In this document: piece after piece, positions 1-6,343 of the stretch | Position numbering within the stretch: position 1 is the first letter of the stretch | Layout of the letters: each line of letters starts with the position of its first letter | Source of the DNA: Cloacimonetes bacterium UBA4175 | GTDB taxonomy: Bacteria; Cloacimonadota; Cloacimonadia; Cloacimonadales; Cloacimonadaceae | Reading direction: 5' to 3' | NCBI GenBank assembly: GCA_002379855.1 | Contig: DFUX01000087.1 | Location: forward strand, 1-6,388 | Length of the DNA: 6,388 nucleotides | Program-made: the position numbers and the translations under genes | Notes under the pieces: model-generated | Database searches by the model: none | Told to the model about the DNA's origin: nothing | Seen by the model: the letters and a program-made list of their open reading frames with translations, nothing else

Positions 1-30
1 CCTTTGCTGCGACTGGCTTTGGTGCCATCA

Positions 31-75
31 TCCTTAGGTCATCCCTCACCAGGTTAAGGATGACTGCCGGAAGAC
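31..75 (+). repeat. Left copy of a 45-bp dispersed inverted repeat
   Basis: This segment matches the reverse complement of 6344-6388: 29 of 30 bases agree over 31-60 (only A51 differs) and 11 of 15 over 61-75. The copy is bounded by TCCTTA (31-36) and its complement TAAGGA (55-60), so its core can fold. A second possible stem pairs GTCATCC (38-44) with GGATGAC (58-64). The outer part holds two related heptamers, GGATGAC (58-64) and GGAAGAC (69-75), spaced 11 bp apart. It carries no coding sequence with a plausible start. Its identity is not recognised; a REP- or MITE-like intergenic repeat is an inference. Confidence 0.85.
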
Positions 76-91
76 CACAGGCAAGCCAGGT

Positions 92-120
92 TTTGCAAAT
101 GAGGTCCATCCCTCTATAAT
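92..120 (+). promoter_or_regulatory. Promoter-like sequence reading rightward toward the aminotransferase 3' end
   Basis: A perfect -10 hexamer TATAAT lies at 115-120, 17 bp after a weak -35-like TTTGCA (92-97, 4 of 6 matches). No plus-strand gene follows, so any transcript would run antisense into the convergent end of the aminotransferase gene. The -10 sits inside a short AT-rich palindrome (CTATA-ATA-TATAG, 114-126), which could produce such a match by chance. Confidence 0.25.
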
Positions 121-254
121 ATATAGGTGCTACGATCACGCTGTGGAAAGGTGGATAGGTGAAATGGTGAATGTGATCCATTAGTAATGATACAAGCGAA
201 ATTGTATTACTTCAGGGCAGCAGATTAAACAGATTCAAGGGTTTGGTATCGGCT
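121..254. other. Non-coding stretch downstream of the operon, with GGTG-rich run and hairpin
   Basis: This stretch, like the rest of 1-254, has no credible gene. From about 150 to 176 a GGTG/GTGA motif recurs with roughly 7-bp spacing, which is low-complexity purine-rich sequence. A hairpin follows at 183-211. No T-run characteristic of a classical intrinsic terminator follows the aminotransferase stop codon on the minus strand. Confidence 0.5.
183..211 (-). terminator. Possible weak transcript-end hairpin after the operon
   Basis: AGTAATGATACAA (183-195) faces TTGTATTACT (202-211) across a 6-base loop. This gives about ten base pairs with a 3-base bulge. It lies 44 bp beyond the aminotransferase stop codon, where a transcript end is expected. 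The stem is AT-rich and no U-tract follows on the minus strand, so it is not a canonical Rho-independent terminator. It may only protect the mRNA 3' end or be incidental. Confidence 0.3.
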
Positions 255-1457
255 TCACTTGATCAGGGAAGCAAGTCTTTGCACACCTGTCTCAATCTGC
301 TCCATGGTCGAGAAAGTATAGTTCAGGCGCAGGGTGTTGAACTTTTCCTGTCCCTCGGGATAAAACTTTGATCCTGGTATGAAAGACACCTTTTTATCCC
401 GCGCCTTGACAAACAACTCATCCGCGTTCATTCCCTCGGGCAAGGTCAGCCAGAGGAAGATACCGCCCTCTGGTTTTGTCCATGTTACGGAATCGGGCAT
501 ATTAAGCTGAAGTTGTTGGAGCATCTGATTCAAATAGGGCCGATAGTGGTCGCAGATTCTGGAAATATGTGGATTCATAAGGCCTTTTTCCAAAAAGCGG
601 CTGACAACCCTTTGCGAAACGCAATCAGGCGTGATATTCACTTTTTGCTGCCAGGACACCATTTTGGTGATGAGTTCGCGGTTGCCTTTTACGTAGGCTA
701 CGCGGAGCCCCGGTCCCAGTATCTTGGAAAAGGAAACCACTTCTGTCACTACATCTGAACCATCGAATTCCTGTTGAGCAAGACGTAAGAAAGTGGGCAA
801 CGCTTCACCGCTAAAGCGAAGCCTGGAGTAAGGATTGTCTTCCACGATGGCGATATTCTGTTCAATGCAATACGCCAGCAGTTCACGCCTTCTTTCCAGG
901 GAATAGCTGATTCCGCCGGGATTGTGGAAATCAGGTATCACGTAGATAAACTTGATTCTTTTGTTGGCGCGGCGCAGTTCTTCCACTTTGGCTTGCAGCA
1001 GTTCCATTCGGATTCCCTCGTCGTCGATGGGGATGCTGTGGATATCAGCCTCTAAAGCGTCAAACACCACCAGGGTTCCCAAAAACGTGGGAGCCTCGCA
1101 TAAAACTACGTCGCCCGGTTCGATCAGGGCGCGTCCGTAGAGATACAGCCCATTGGTGGCGCCCACAGTTGTCAACATCTGTCCGGGATCAAGCTCCAAT
1201 CCCTCCCATTTTAGCAGTTCGCGTTTGAGAATACTGTCGCCTTCGCTGGCGCCATACTGTAAGACATCCGAACCTTCGGTGGAAACCACTTCCTGGAATA
1301 TCTTGGCAAGCTCTTCCTTGGGGAAGGTTGCGGGAGCGGGAAAGCCGCCCGCGAATGAGATCAGATCGGGGATATTTTTGGTGGAAGCCACCAGTTCTCT
1401 GATCAGAGATGATTTCATTTTGTTTGTTACCGGCGAAAATGCGCTTGGGTAATGCAT
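255..1457 (-). CDS. PLP-dependent aminotransferase, fold type I (LysN / aromatic aminotransferase-like)
   Basis: This is a complete 400-aa class I/II aminotransferase, predicted to be cytoplasmic and to move an amino group between an amino acid and a 2-oxoacid using pyridoxal phosphate. Visible landmarks are the N-terminal substrate segment ISFAGGFP (33-40), QYGASEG (67-73), TTVGATNGL (96-104), IPDFHNPGG (174-182, Asn179 contacting PLP), VEDNPYSRLRF (205-215, Asp207 and Tyr210), SFSKILGPGLRVAYV (242-256, Lys245 as the Schiff-base lysine) and LRLNYTF (376-382, Arg377 binding the substrate carboxylate). Length and motif order match 2-aminoadipate/aromatic aminotransferases (LysN, ArAT) and the catalytic half of MocR proteins, but there is no DNA-binding domain. 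The ATG is supported by AGAGG at 1464-1468, 6 nt upstream. A variant is 'FHNPGG' where many relatives have 'FQNPTG'. The exact substrate (2-aminoadipate, branched-chain or aromatic) cannot be read from the sequence. It is last in the gene row, separated from asnS by a hairpin. Confidence 0.93.
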   Translation of the reverse strand: MHYPSAFSPVTNKMKSSLIRELVASTKNIPDLISFAGGFPAPATFPKEELAKIFQEVVSTEGSDVLQYGASEGDSILKRELLKWEGLELDPGQMLTTVGATNGLYLYGRALIEPGDVVLCEAPTFLGTLVVFDALEADIHSIPIDDEGIRMELLQAKVEELRRANKRIKFIYVIPDFHNPGGISYSLERRRELLAYCIEQNIAIVEDNPYSRLRFSGEALPTFLRLAQQEFDGSDVVTEVVSFSKILGPGLRVAYVKGNRELITKMVSWQQKVNITPDCVSQRVVSRFLEKGLMNPHISRICDHYRPYLNQMLQQLQLNMPDSVTWTKPEGGIFLWLTLPEGMNADELFVKARDKKVSFIPGSKFYPEGQEKFNTLRLNYTFSTMEQIETGVQRLASLIK

Positions 1458-1483
1458 GAGATACCTCTATGTTATTTAATTTG

Positions 1484-1518
1484 AAAATCAACAAAGGGAG
1501 GACTGTTGCCAATCCTCC
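1484..1518 (-). terminator. Hairpin with GCAA tetraloop between asnS and the aminotransferase gene
   Basis: Read on the minus strand, GGAGGATTG (1518-1510) pairs with CAGTCCTCC (1505-1497) around a GCAA tetraloop. This gives nine pairs including one G-U. The stem begins 7 nt after the asnS stop codon and is followed by a T-rich but interrupted tract (CTTTGTTGATTTT, 1496-1484). The position and shape suit an intrinsic terminator for asnS, possibly a leaky one that lowers read-through into the aminotransferase gene. The broken U-tract keeps this uncertain; mRNA stabilisation or processing is an alternative. Confidence 0.6.
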
Positions 1519-1525
1519 GCAAAGG

Positions 1526-2821
1526 TCAGGGATAGATTCGATAGATCATCCTCGGGAATGGTATTGTTTCGCGGATGTGATGTGTGCCGCTCATCCATGC
1601 CACCAGGCGTTCGAGACCTACGCCAAAGCCACTGTGGGGGACAGAGCCGTATTTGCGCAGGTCGAGAAACCACTGGTAGTCTTCAAGGGGCATCTTTTCG
1701 GCTTTCATGCGCTCCAGAAGCAAATCATGGTCGTCTTCACGCTGGGAACCGCCAATGATCTCACCAAAGCCATCCGGGGCGATCAAATCGCTGCCCAATA
1801 CGAGATCCGGATTGTCTGGATCCCGCTTCATGTAAAAGGCCTTGATCTCTTTGGGCCACTTTTCGATGAAGATAGGAACCGGGGAACCCTCGGTCAGCAG
1901 AACCTCGTCAGCTGCTCCCAGGTCGCTGCCGTGAGTGATTTCGGAACCTTTGGAGCGAAGATAATCAATAGCTTCGCGATGGGTCATTATCTTAAAAGGC
2001 GCGTCGGCAGCTTCCAAAGCCGCTTTGTCGCGTTCCAGGATTGTTAGTTCGGTATCGCATTTGGCAAGCACATCGCGGATCACGTAACGGATTAAATCTT
2101 CCTGGATCTGCATACTCTCAGCATGCTCCACGAAAGCGGCTTCTGCATCCATCATCCAAAACTCGGTTAGATGCTTGCGGGTTTTGGAGCGCTCTGCCCT
2201 GAATACGGGTCCGAAATCATAGACACGTCCCAGGCTCATGATACCGGTCTCAAGATAGAGCTGTCCGGACTGGGAAAGATAAGCCTTGCCCTCATCGAAA
2301 TATTCAAGCTCAAAGAGGGTAGTGCTGCCTTCGCAGGCGTTTGGCGTGAGGATGGGTGAATCAAAGCGGATAAAATCGTTATTGTTCAGCCAGTCACAGA
2401 TCGCATAATATACTGTATGGCGGATGCGAAGCACAGCCCACTGTTTAGGTGAGCGGATCCAGAGATGGCGGTTTGAGAGCAGGAAATCGGGCCCGTGTTC
2501 TTTTTTTCCTATTGGATACTCTTCAGCGATCTGGATCGATTTAACGCTTTTCACGGATAGCTCAAAAGTGCCCGCCAGTTTCTGATGGGGTTTTGGAATG
2601 CCGGTTACGATAAGCGAGGATTCCATGGTCAGTCGTTTGGCAGCATCAAACATTTCCTCGCCAAGTTCCGGTTGGAAAGCTACGCACTGGAGTTCACCAG
2701 TTCCATCGCGCAGGATAATGAAGAGCAGCTTTCCGCTATGCCTGATATTGCGCACCCATCCGCGGAGAGTGACCTCTTCGCCAAGATGGGCAGCAACGTC
2801 TTTTACAAATATTAGTTTCAT
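1526..2821 (-). CDS. asnS: Asparaginyl-tRNA synthetase
   Basis: This is a complete 431-aa class IIb aminoacyl-tRNA synthetase that charges tRNA-Asn with asparagine using ATP, in the cytoplasm. The N-terminal OB-fold anticodon-binding domain occupies about residues 1-100 (VTLRGWVRNIRHSG at 17-30, then FIILRDGTGELQCV at 34-47). The catalytic domain follows: the motif 1 region is near 131-158, motif 2 is FRAERSKTRKHLTEF (207-221), IIGGSQRE lies at 355-362 and motif 3 is GFGVGLERLVAW (398-409). TEFWMMDAE after motif 2 and the DLRKYGSVPHSGFG block (387-400) favour AsnRS over AspRS. At 431 aa it resembles the shorter archaeal/Thermus-like form more than the roughly 466-aa E. coli enzyme. The start is supported by AAGGA at 2829-2833, 7 nt before the ATG. 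It lies 39 nt after the Gfo/Idh/MocA gene, so co-transcription is plausible. Confidence 0.97.
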   Translation of the reverse strand: MKLIFVKDVAAHLGEEVTLRGWVRNIRHSGKLLFIILRDGTGELQCVAFQPELGEEMFDAAKRLTMESSLIVTGIPKPHQKLAGTFELSVKSVKSIQIAEEYPIGKKEHGPDFLLSNRHLWIRSPKQWAVLRIRHTVYYAICDWLNNNDFIRFDSPILTPNACEGSTTLFELEYFDEGKAYLSQSGQLYLETGIMSLGRVYDFGPVFRAERSKTRKHLTEFWMMDAEAAFVEHAESMQIQEDLIRYVIRDVLAKCDTELTILERDKAALEAADAPFKIMTHREAIDYLRSKGSEITHGSDLGAADEVLLTEGSPVPIFIEKWPKEIKAFYMKRDPDNPDLVLGSDLIAPDGFGEIIGGSQREDDHDLLLERMKAEKMPLEDYQWFLDLRKYGSVPHSGFGVGLERLVAWMSGTHHIRETIPFPRMIYRIYP

Positions 2822-2836
2822 TCAACTGTCCTTGTT

Positions 2837-2855
2837 GTAAGAGTCAATGACTTAC
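2837..2855 (-). promoter_or_regulatory. Small hairpin just upstream of the asnS ribosome binding site
   Basis: On the minus strand GTAAGTC and GACT-CT-TAC can pair with a 3-base loop and a 2-base bulge, giving seven pairs. It fills much of the 39-nt gap before asnS and ends 3 nt before the Shine-Dalgarno AAGGA (2829-2833). The stem is small and has no U-tract, so it is not a terminator. An effect on translation start is only a possibility. Confidence 0.25.
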
Positions 2856-2860
2856 GCTTT

Positions 2861-3850
2861 CTATATGTGAGTCCTGGGCTGTTTTTTGATGTGTTGCATG
2901 ATATCAAGCGCAACTTTTAGCGCTCTGAGTCCGGCTTCTCCATCCACCAAGGGAGGGGTATTGTCGATCACTGCAGCCGCAAACGATTCCAACTCGAGGG
3001 TCAACGCGTCTTTTGGGAAGTCAGTCAGGTCGATATTCTGCACATCCACCAGATTTTCGGCTTTGACGTCGGTATTTCCCATCAGGATTTGAGGCAGATA
3101 CTTCATGATATCAGCGCCTTTCTTTACCACAGTAACGTGCTTGGTGCTGAAATCGAGAGAAAAATAAGCATCCCTTTGGAAGAACCTGATCTTGCGCTCT
3201 TGTTTGAGAGAAGCCCTTGAAGATGTAACGTTGGCGATGGCCCCGTTGTCGAATTCCAGGCGCGCGTTGGCAATGTCGATGCTGGGGGTGAGGATTCCCA
3301 CGCCGCTGGCGCGGATGTCGCTCACGTCCCCACGCACAAAGTCCAGGATCAGATCGATATCGTGAATCATCAGATCCAAGACCACAGGCACATCGGTGCC
3401 GCGCCTTTGGAACATGGAAATCCGGTGTGACTCGATAAACACGGGATCCTTGATGCTTTCTTCCACCCTCAGGATAACCGGGTTGAAGCGCTCTATGTGG
3501 CCAACCTGGATCTTTAGTCCCTTCTTCTTAGCAAGGGCTACCAGTTCCTCCGCCTGCCACAGTTCGGACGTGATCGGTTTTTCGATGAAGACGTGTTTTC
3601 CCGCCTCCAAGGCCTGTTTTGCCAATTCGTAATGGGCTGTGGTGGTGCTTGCAATATCAACGGCGTCCACCTCTTCCAGGAGAGCTTCGTAGCTCTTAAA
3701 TCTTTTTACACCAAGCTTACCGGCGATTTGCCTGGCTCTTGCGGTGTCGATATCATAAACACCAGTCAGCTTCACATTGTCGATGGAGGTAAATTTCTCC
3801 GCGTGAAATTGACCCAGGTGTCCGACGCCGGCTACAGCAACTCTTAGCAT
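2861..3850 (-). CDS. Gfo/Idh/MocA-family NAD(P)-dependent dehydrogenase (sugar or nucleotide-sugar oxidoreductase)
   Basis: This is a complete 329-aa cytoplasmic oxidoreductase. The N-terminal Rossmann domain shows the dinucleotide fingerprint GVGHLG (8-13), with VYDID (31-35) ending the second strand; the Asp there suggests NAD(H) preference. The family motif EKPIT (90-94) carries the conserved Lys91. The C-terminal domain has DLMIHDIDLIL (159-169), whose His163 is the expected catalytic or substrate-binding residue. VGHIERFNPV (116-125) resembles the segment found in proteins annotated as UDP-GlcNAc 3-dehydrogenases (GnnA-like), a substrate suggestion made from memory of the motif only. The ATG overlaps the upstream threonine dehydrogenase stop codon (TAATG at 3852-3848). 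No clear Shine-Dalgarno sequence precedes it, so translation is probably coupled to the upstream gene. No aminotransferase of the GnnB type or lipid A gene is in the window to support a lipid A role. Confidence 0.92.
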   Translation of the reverse strand: MLRVAVAGVGHLGQFHAEKFTSIDNVKLTGVYDIDTARARQIAGKLGVKRFKSYEALLEEVDAVDIASTTTAHYELAKQALEAGKHVFIEKPITSELWQAEELVALAKKKGLKIQVGHIERFNPVILRVEESIKDPVFIESHRISMFQRRGTDVPVVLDLMIHDIDLILDFVRGDVSDIRASGVGILTPSIDIANARLEFDNGAIANVTSSRASLKQERKIRFFQRDAYFSLDFSTKHVTVVKKGADIMKYLPQILMGNTDVKAENLVDVQNIDLTDFPKDALTLELESFAAAVIDNTPPLVDGEAGLRALKVALDIMQHIKKQPRTHI

Positions 3851-4803
3851 TAGCCCAATAGTCTTTTGCTAAGGATATTGAGCATATCGGCTGTCATGGA
3901 TTTCAAGTCATACTCTGGCTTCCAGCCCCATTCCTCTTGGGCGGCGCTATGGTCCATGGAATTAGGCCAGCTGTTCGCGATGGCTTGCTTCACAGGATCC
4001 ACCTGATATTCCATCTTGAAGTCAGGCATGTGCACACGGATGGCGGCAGCGATCATTTCAGGGTCGAAACTCATGGCCGATACGTTGAAACAATTGCGGT
4101 GTTTAAGCTTGGAAGGATCGGCCTCCATCAGTTCCACCAAGGCTCTCAGGGCATCAGGCATATACATCATATCCAAAAAGGTTCCGGCACCCAGATTGCA
4201 GGTATAGCGGTGGTTTTTAACAGCTTCATAGTAGATTTCCACAGCATAGTCAGTTGTTCCGCCGCCGGGCAGAGTTACATTTGAAATAATACCAGGATAA
4301 CGCAGTCCACGGGTATCGACTCCGAACTTAATATGGTAATAATCGCCCAGCAACTCCGCCGCGACCTTGGAGATTCCATATACAGTGGTGGGGCGCATCA
4401 GAGTGTCTTGAGGGGTGTTATCCATTGGGGTTGTGGGTCCGAAAGCGCCAATCGATGAGGGTGTGAAAACCGCTCCCTTGACTTCCTTCATGATCTCGAG
4501 GGTGTTCAACATGCTGTCCATATTTATCTTCCACGCCAGGGGAGGATTAGCTTCTCCCTTGGCAGACAGCACGGCAACCAGGTTAATGATGGTGTCGATA
4601 TTGTATTTCTTAACCACCGCATACATCTTTTCGGCTTCCATGGCGTCCATTTTTTCGCAGGGACCGCCTTGCATGATCTCATCGGTCAGGGGAGTGCTGC
4701 GATATGCCGCAACGACGGAAGATGGATTGTAAATCTTTCTGAGATAGGGAACAAGCTCTGATCCAATCTGACCAGCAGCTCCGAGAATCAGGATGTTTTT
4801 CAT
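3850..4803 (-). CDS. tdh: L-threonine 3-dehydrogenase, short-chain (epimerase-like) type
   Basis: This is a complete 317-aa extended short-chain dehydrogenase, predicted to oxidise L-threonine with NAD+ to 2-amino-3-ketobutyrate in the cytoplasm. The N-terminal NAD site is ILGAAGQIGSEL (6-17). Catalytic elements are the Ser pair in TPSSIGAFGP (114-123) and Tyr142/Lys146 of VYGISK (141-146). Blocks that separate SDR-type threonine dehydrogenases from UDP-glucose 4-epimerases are LRYPGII (167-173), PGGGTTDYAVEIYYEA (179-194), DMMYMPDA (211-218) and SWPNSMDHSAAQEEWGW (278-294). The ATG has GGAG at 4810-4813, 6 nt upstream. The usual next enzyme, 2-amino-3-ketobutyrate CoA ligase (kbl), is not in this window. 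A generic nucleotide-sugar epimerase is the alternative but fits the PGGGTTDYAV block less well. Confidence 0.9.
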   Translation of the reverse strand: MKNILILGAAGQIGSELVPYLRKIYNPSSVVAAYRSTPLTDEIMQGGPCEKMDAMEAEKMYAVVKKYNIDTIINLVAVLSAKGEANPPLAWKINMDSMLNTLEIMKEVKGAVFTPSSIGAFGPTTPMDNTPQDTLMRPTTVYGISKVAAELLGDYYHIKFGVDTRGLRYPGIISNVTLPGGGTTDYAVEIYYEAVKNHRYTCNLGAGTFLDMMYMPDALRALVELMEADPSKLKHRNCFNVSAMSFDPEMIAAAIRVHMPDFKMEYQVDPVKQAIANSWPNSMDHSAAQEEWGWKPEYDLKSMTADMLNILSKRLLG

Positions 4804-4834
4804 TAACTACTCCAGTGTCTTATATATTTTAATA

Positions 4835-4863
4835 CTTAATTTTCAAAGGGCTCAGCCTGTCAA
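4835..4863 (-). promoter_or_regulatory. Candidate promoter for the threonine dehydrogenase gene
   Basis: The 68-nt gap before the threonine dehydrogenase gene holds a perfect -35 hexamer TTGACA (4863-4858), followed after 17 bp by a poor -10, ATTAAG (4840-4835). A second pair, TTGAAA (4846-4841) and TATAAG (4824-4819) spaced 16 bp apart, matches consensus better overall. It would start the transcript almost at the Shine-Dalgarno sequence. Either could give internal transcription of tdh and the genes after it. The gap is AT-rich, so chance matches are likely. Confidence 0.35.
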
Positions 4864-4871
4864 TACTTTTA

Positions 4872-6149
4872 CTACTTCACGTAGTTTCGCACTTTGTCCA
4901 CAATGGAATCGCTCAGCGACATCAGGGCAGTGTTTACCATTTCAATTTCCGAGGGAGGCATAGGTTCGGTTTTTTTGATCAGAGCCTGGGTGGCGGGTGT
5001 CAATGCTTTTTCATCGCCACTTTTAAATCTGGCCCAGATGTCAGACCAGGGGAATTCCGCCTTAACCGTGTCCTGCAGTTTAACCCTACCTGTGGATACC
5101 TCTACCAGTGAAAAAGAGGCTATGATCTGTACCTCGGCTGTCTTGGTGAACTTAGTGTATTCGCAAGAGATCTCTGTGGTTATATCTTGCTTTTTCTTTT
5201 TTCCTTTTTCATCGACCACCTTTTGTTTAGTTGTGATCTTGTCTGTTTCTTTCAAGTCCTGATGAATTTTCTGGGGAGCGATGTAATTGATCTGCAGGAT
5301 CTTGCCCGTCATGATCTCGTGCGCTCCCAACATACTGCCAATATTTGACGCGTAAGCGGCGTCTGTTTCTGCCGGAGCGCTTAGCTGCCGTTCAGCCAAA
5401 ACCTGCTCTATCTGGCTGCGGGTCACAATCTTCATAAATTCACCCGCTTCTTTATCCTGTACCAGCTTGCCAATGATGCTCTCGGTCAACATGTCGAATA
5501 TACCGCCATATCTATTGTCAGTGCCGGTTTTATCATCGAAGGTAAGGATGGCGATCCTCTTTACTGCGAGTTTCCTCGCTTCTCCCAGACGAGCTGTGCT
5601 GTCTTTGTAGTTGGGAACAAAGCTTTGGGCTGCCATAAGCTCCCTCACTGCTTCCTTTTGGGTGTCTGGCATAGTTCCCTTTTGAATCATAGCCATGGCT
5701 TTGGAATAGTGGTATTCAGCCGCGTTTTCTTTGCTGGCGGCCAAATCCTTGCTGTAGTCTTTAAGCTGGAAGTCGTAGGGCATTCCGGTCTTGGGATTGT
5801 AAAGAGGATTGAACGGCTCCACCAGTTTTTGCAGCGATATCAATTCAGTGTATTCATTTACCAACTTATCCCAGATATCAGGGCTTCCTGATCTTTTAAG
5901 GGATTCAATTCTATTTTCCCGGGAGGCCACAATGCCGCTGAAGTTCTTTTTTAACAGCTCCTGGGCTTTTATGTGGGTTCGCTTCAGTTTCAGGGATTCT
6001 GTGTTTGAGCGCAAAGATTCCTCGTAGAGCCCCTGTTTATATTCTTTCTCTGCTTTTCTGTAGAGTTTCACATTTTGGCCGCAAGCGCTCAATAATAGCG
6101 CAAGCAGCAGAGAGGCTATCAGGTAGGTTTTCTTAGAAAAACTGAACAT
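4872..6149 (-). CDS. Outer-membrane lipoprotein with TPR-like N-terminus and CsgG-like domain
   Basis: This is a complete 425-aa predicted lipoprotein. A signal peptide (KK at 6-7, hydrophobic 9-20) ends in the lipobox LSAC with Cys23 as the lipidated residue. Gly at +2 favours outer-membrane sorting. Residues about 28-65 and 144-190 look like TPR-type helical repeats (YRKAEKEYKQGLYEESL). From about 195 the pattern VKRIAILTFDDKTG, then MLTESIIGKL, IVTRSQIEQVLAERQL and GAHEIMTGKI (276-285), resembles CsgG/TolB-N-like domains. These are found in curli secretion channels and in many uncharacterised lipoproteins. A lysine-rich, low-complexity insert (about 300-322, GKKKK at 316-320) breaks the domain before a strand-rich end. 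The substrate is unknown and no curli (csgA/B/E/F) genes are present, so a secretion role is unproven. The start has GGAG at 6158-6161, 8 nt upstream. A promoter precedes it, so this gene probably heads the transcription unit. Confidence 0.85.
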   Translation of the reverse strand: MFSFSKKTYLIASLLLALLLSACGQNVKLYRKAEKEYKQGLYEESLRSNTESLKLKRTHIKAQELLKKNFSGIVASRENRIESLKRSGSPDIWDKLVNEYTELISLQKLVEPFNPLYNPKTGMPYDFQLKDYSKDLAASKENAAEYHYSKAMAMIQKGTMPDTQKEAVRELMAAQSFVPNYKDSTARLGEARKLAVKRIAILTFDDKTGTDNRYGGIFDMLTESIIGKLVQDKEAGEFMKIVTRSQIEQVLAERQLSAPAETDAAYASNIGSMLGAHEIMTGKILQINYIAPQKIHQDLKETDKITTKQKVVDEKGKKKKQDITTEISCEYTKFTKTAEVQIIASFSLVEVSTGRVKLQDTVKAEFPWSDIWARFKSGDEKALTPATQALIKKTEPMPPSEIEMVNTALMSLSDSIVDKVRNYVK

Positions 6150-6175
6150 ATTGTCATCTCCCGGATCATATTACA

Positions 6176-6226
6176 AGCTTGACTTGAATGATACCTTATG
6201 GATTTTGCCCCTCAGATTGTCAAGCT
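6176..6226. promoter_or_regulatory. Operator-like inverted repeat around the lipoprotein promoter
   Basis: AGCTTGAC at 6176-6183 is the exact inverted complement of GTCAAGCT at 6219-6226. One arm covers most of the -35 hexamer and the other lies just after the predicted transcription start. Arm centres are 43 bp apart, about four helical turns. This layout would suit a dimeric or looping regulator. Eight-base arms can also arise by chance. Confidence 0.3.
6195..6223 (-). promoter_or_regulatory. Sigma-70-type promoter of the lipoprotein gene / operon
   Basis: The -35 is a perfect TTGACA (6223-6218). After 17 bp comes the -10 CATAAG (6200-6195, 4 of 6 matches). The predicted start near 6188 leaves a leader of about 38 nt containing the GGGAG ribosome binding site (6162-6158). 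It is the best promoter candidate on the minus strand in the window. Confidence 0.55.
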
Positions 6227-6343
6227 AAAACCTGATTTTACTTCCTGCCAGAACATGTTTGTTGTTGCACGCAGGCGGTATTAACGCCTCAGAGGGCGAG
6301 GTCCTGTTGTTTGTCCTCGCGCGCGCGAGAAGACTAAGACTAT
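6224..6343. other. Structured intergenic block upstream of the promoter
   Basis: No gene is seen in 6150-6388. This part contains several inverted repeats: AGGCG/CGCCT around a 7-base loop (6273-6289), GCGAGG/CCTCGC (6296-6301 and 6315-6320), the perfect 14-bp palindrome CTCGCGCGCGCGAG (6316-6329) and AAGAC/GTCTT around TAT (6336-6348). The palindrome includes a run of alternating CG able to adopt Z-DNA. The block directly abuts the right-hand repeat copy and may be part of a larger mobile or repeat unit. No function is recognised. Confidence 0.5.

Noticed and set aside
150..176. Tandem-repeat or CRISPR-like array in the GGTG-rich run
   Set aside because: The units are about 7 bp, imperfect and few; there are no spacers and no cas genes.
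38..184. Open plus-strand frame of 48 sense codons through the left repeat and the GGTG-rich run
   Set aside because: It lacks an ATG near its start; the first ATG in frame is only six codons before the stop. No ribosome binding site fits. It may be a remnant but cannot be supported as a gene.
1469..2047. 192-codon open frame on the plus strand opposite asnS
   Set aside because: It is fully antisense to the conserved catalytic domain of AsnRS, shows no recognisable domain and is best explained as a codon-bias shadow.
3937..4284. 115-codon plus-strand open frame opposite the threonine dehydrogenase gene
   Set aside because: It is antisense to conserved dehydrogenase blocks, and its His/Ile-rich composition is typical of a shadow frame.
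4851..4859. GGCTGAGCC mini-palindrome after the lipoprotein gene as a terminator
   Set aside because: The stem is only three pairs with a 3-base loop and is not followed by a U-tract.
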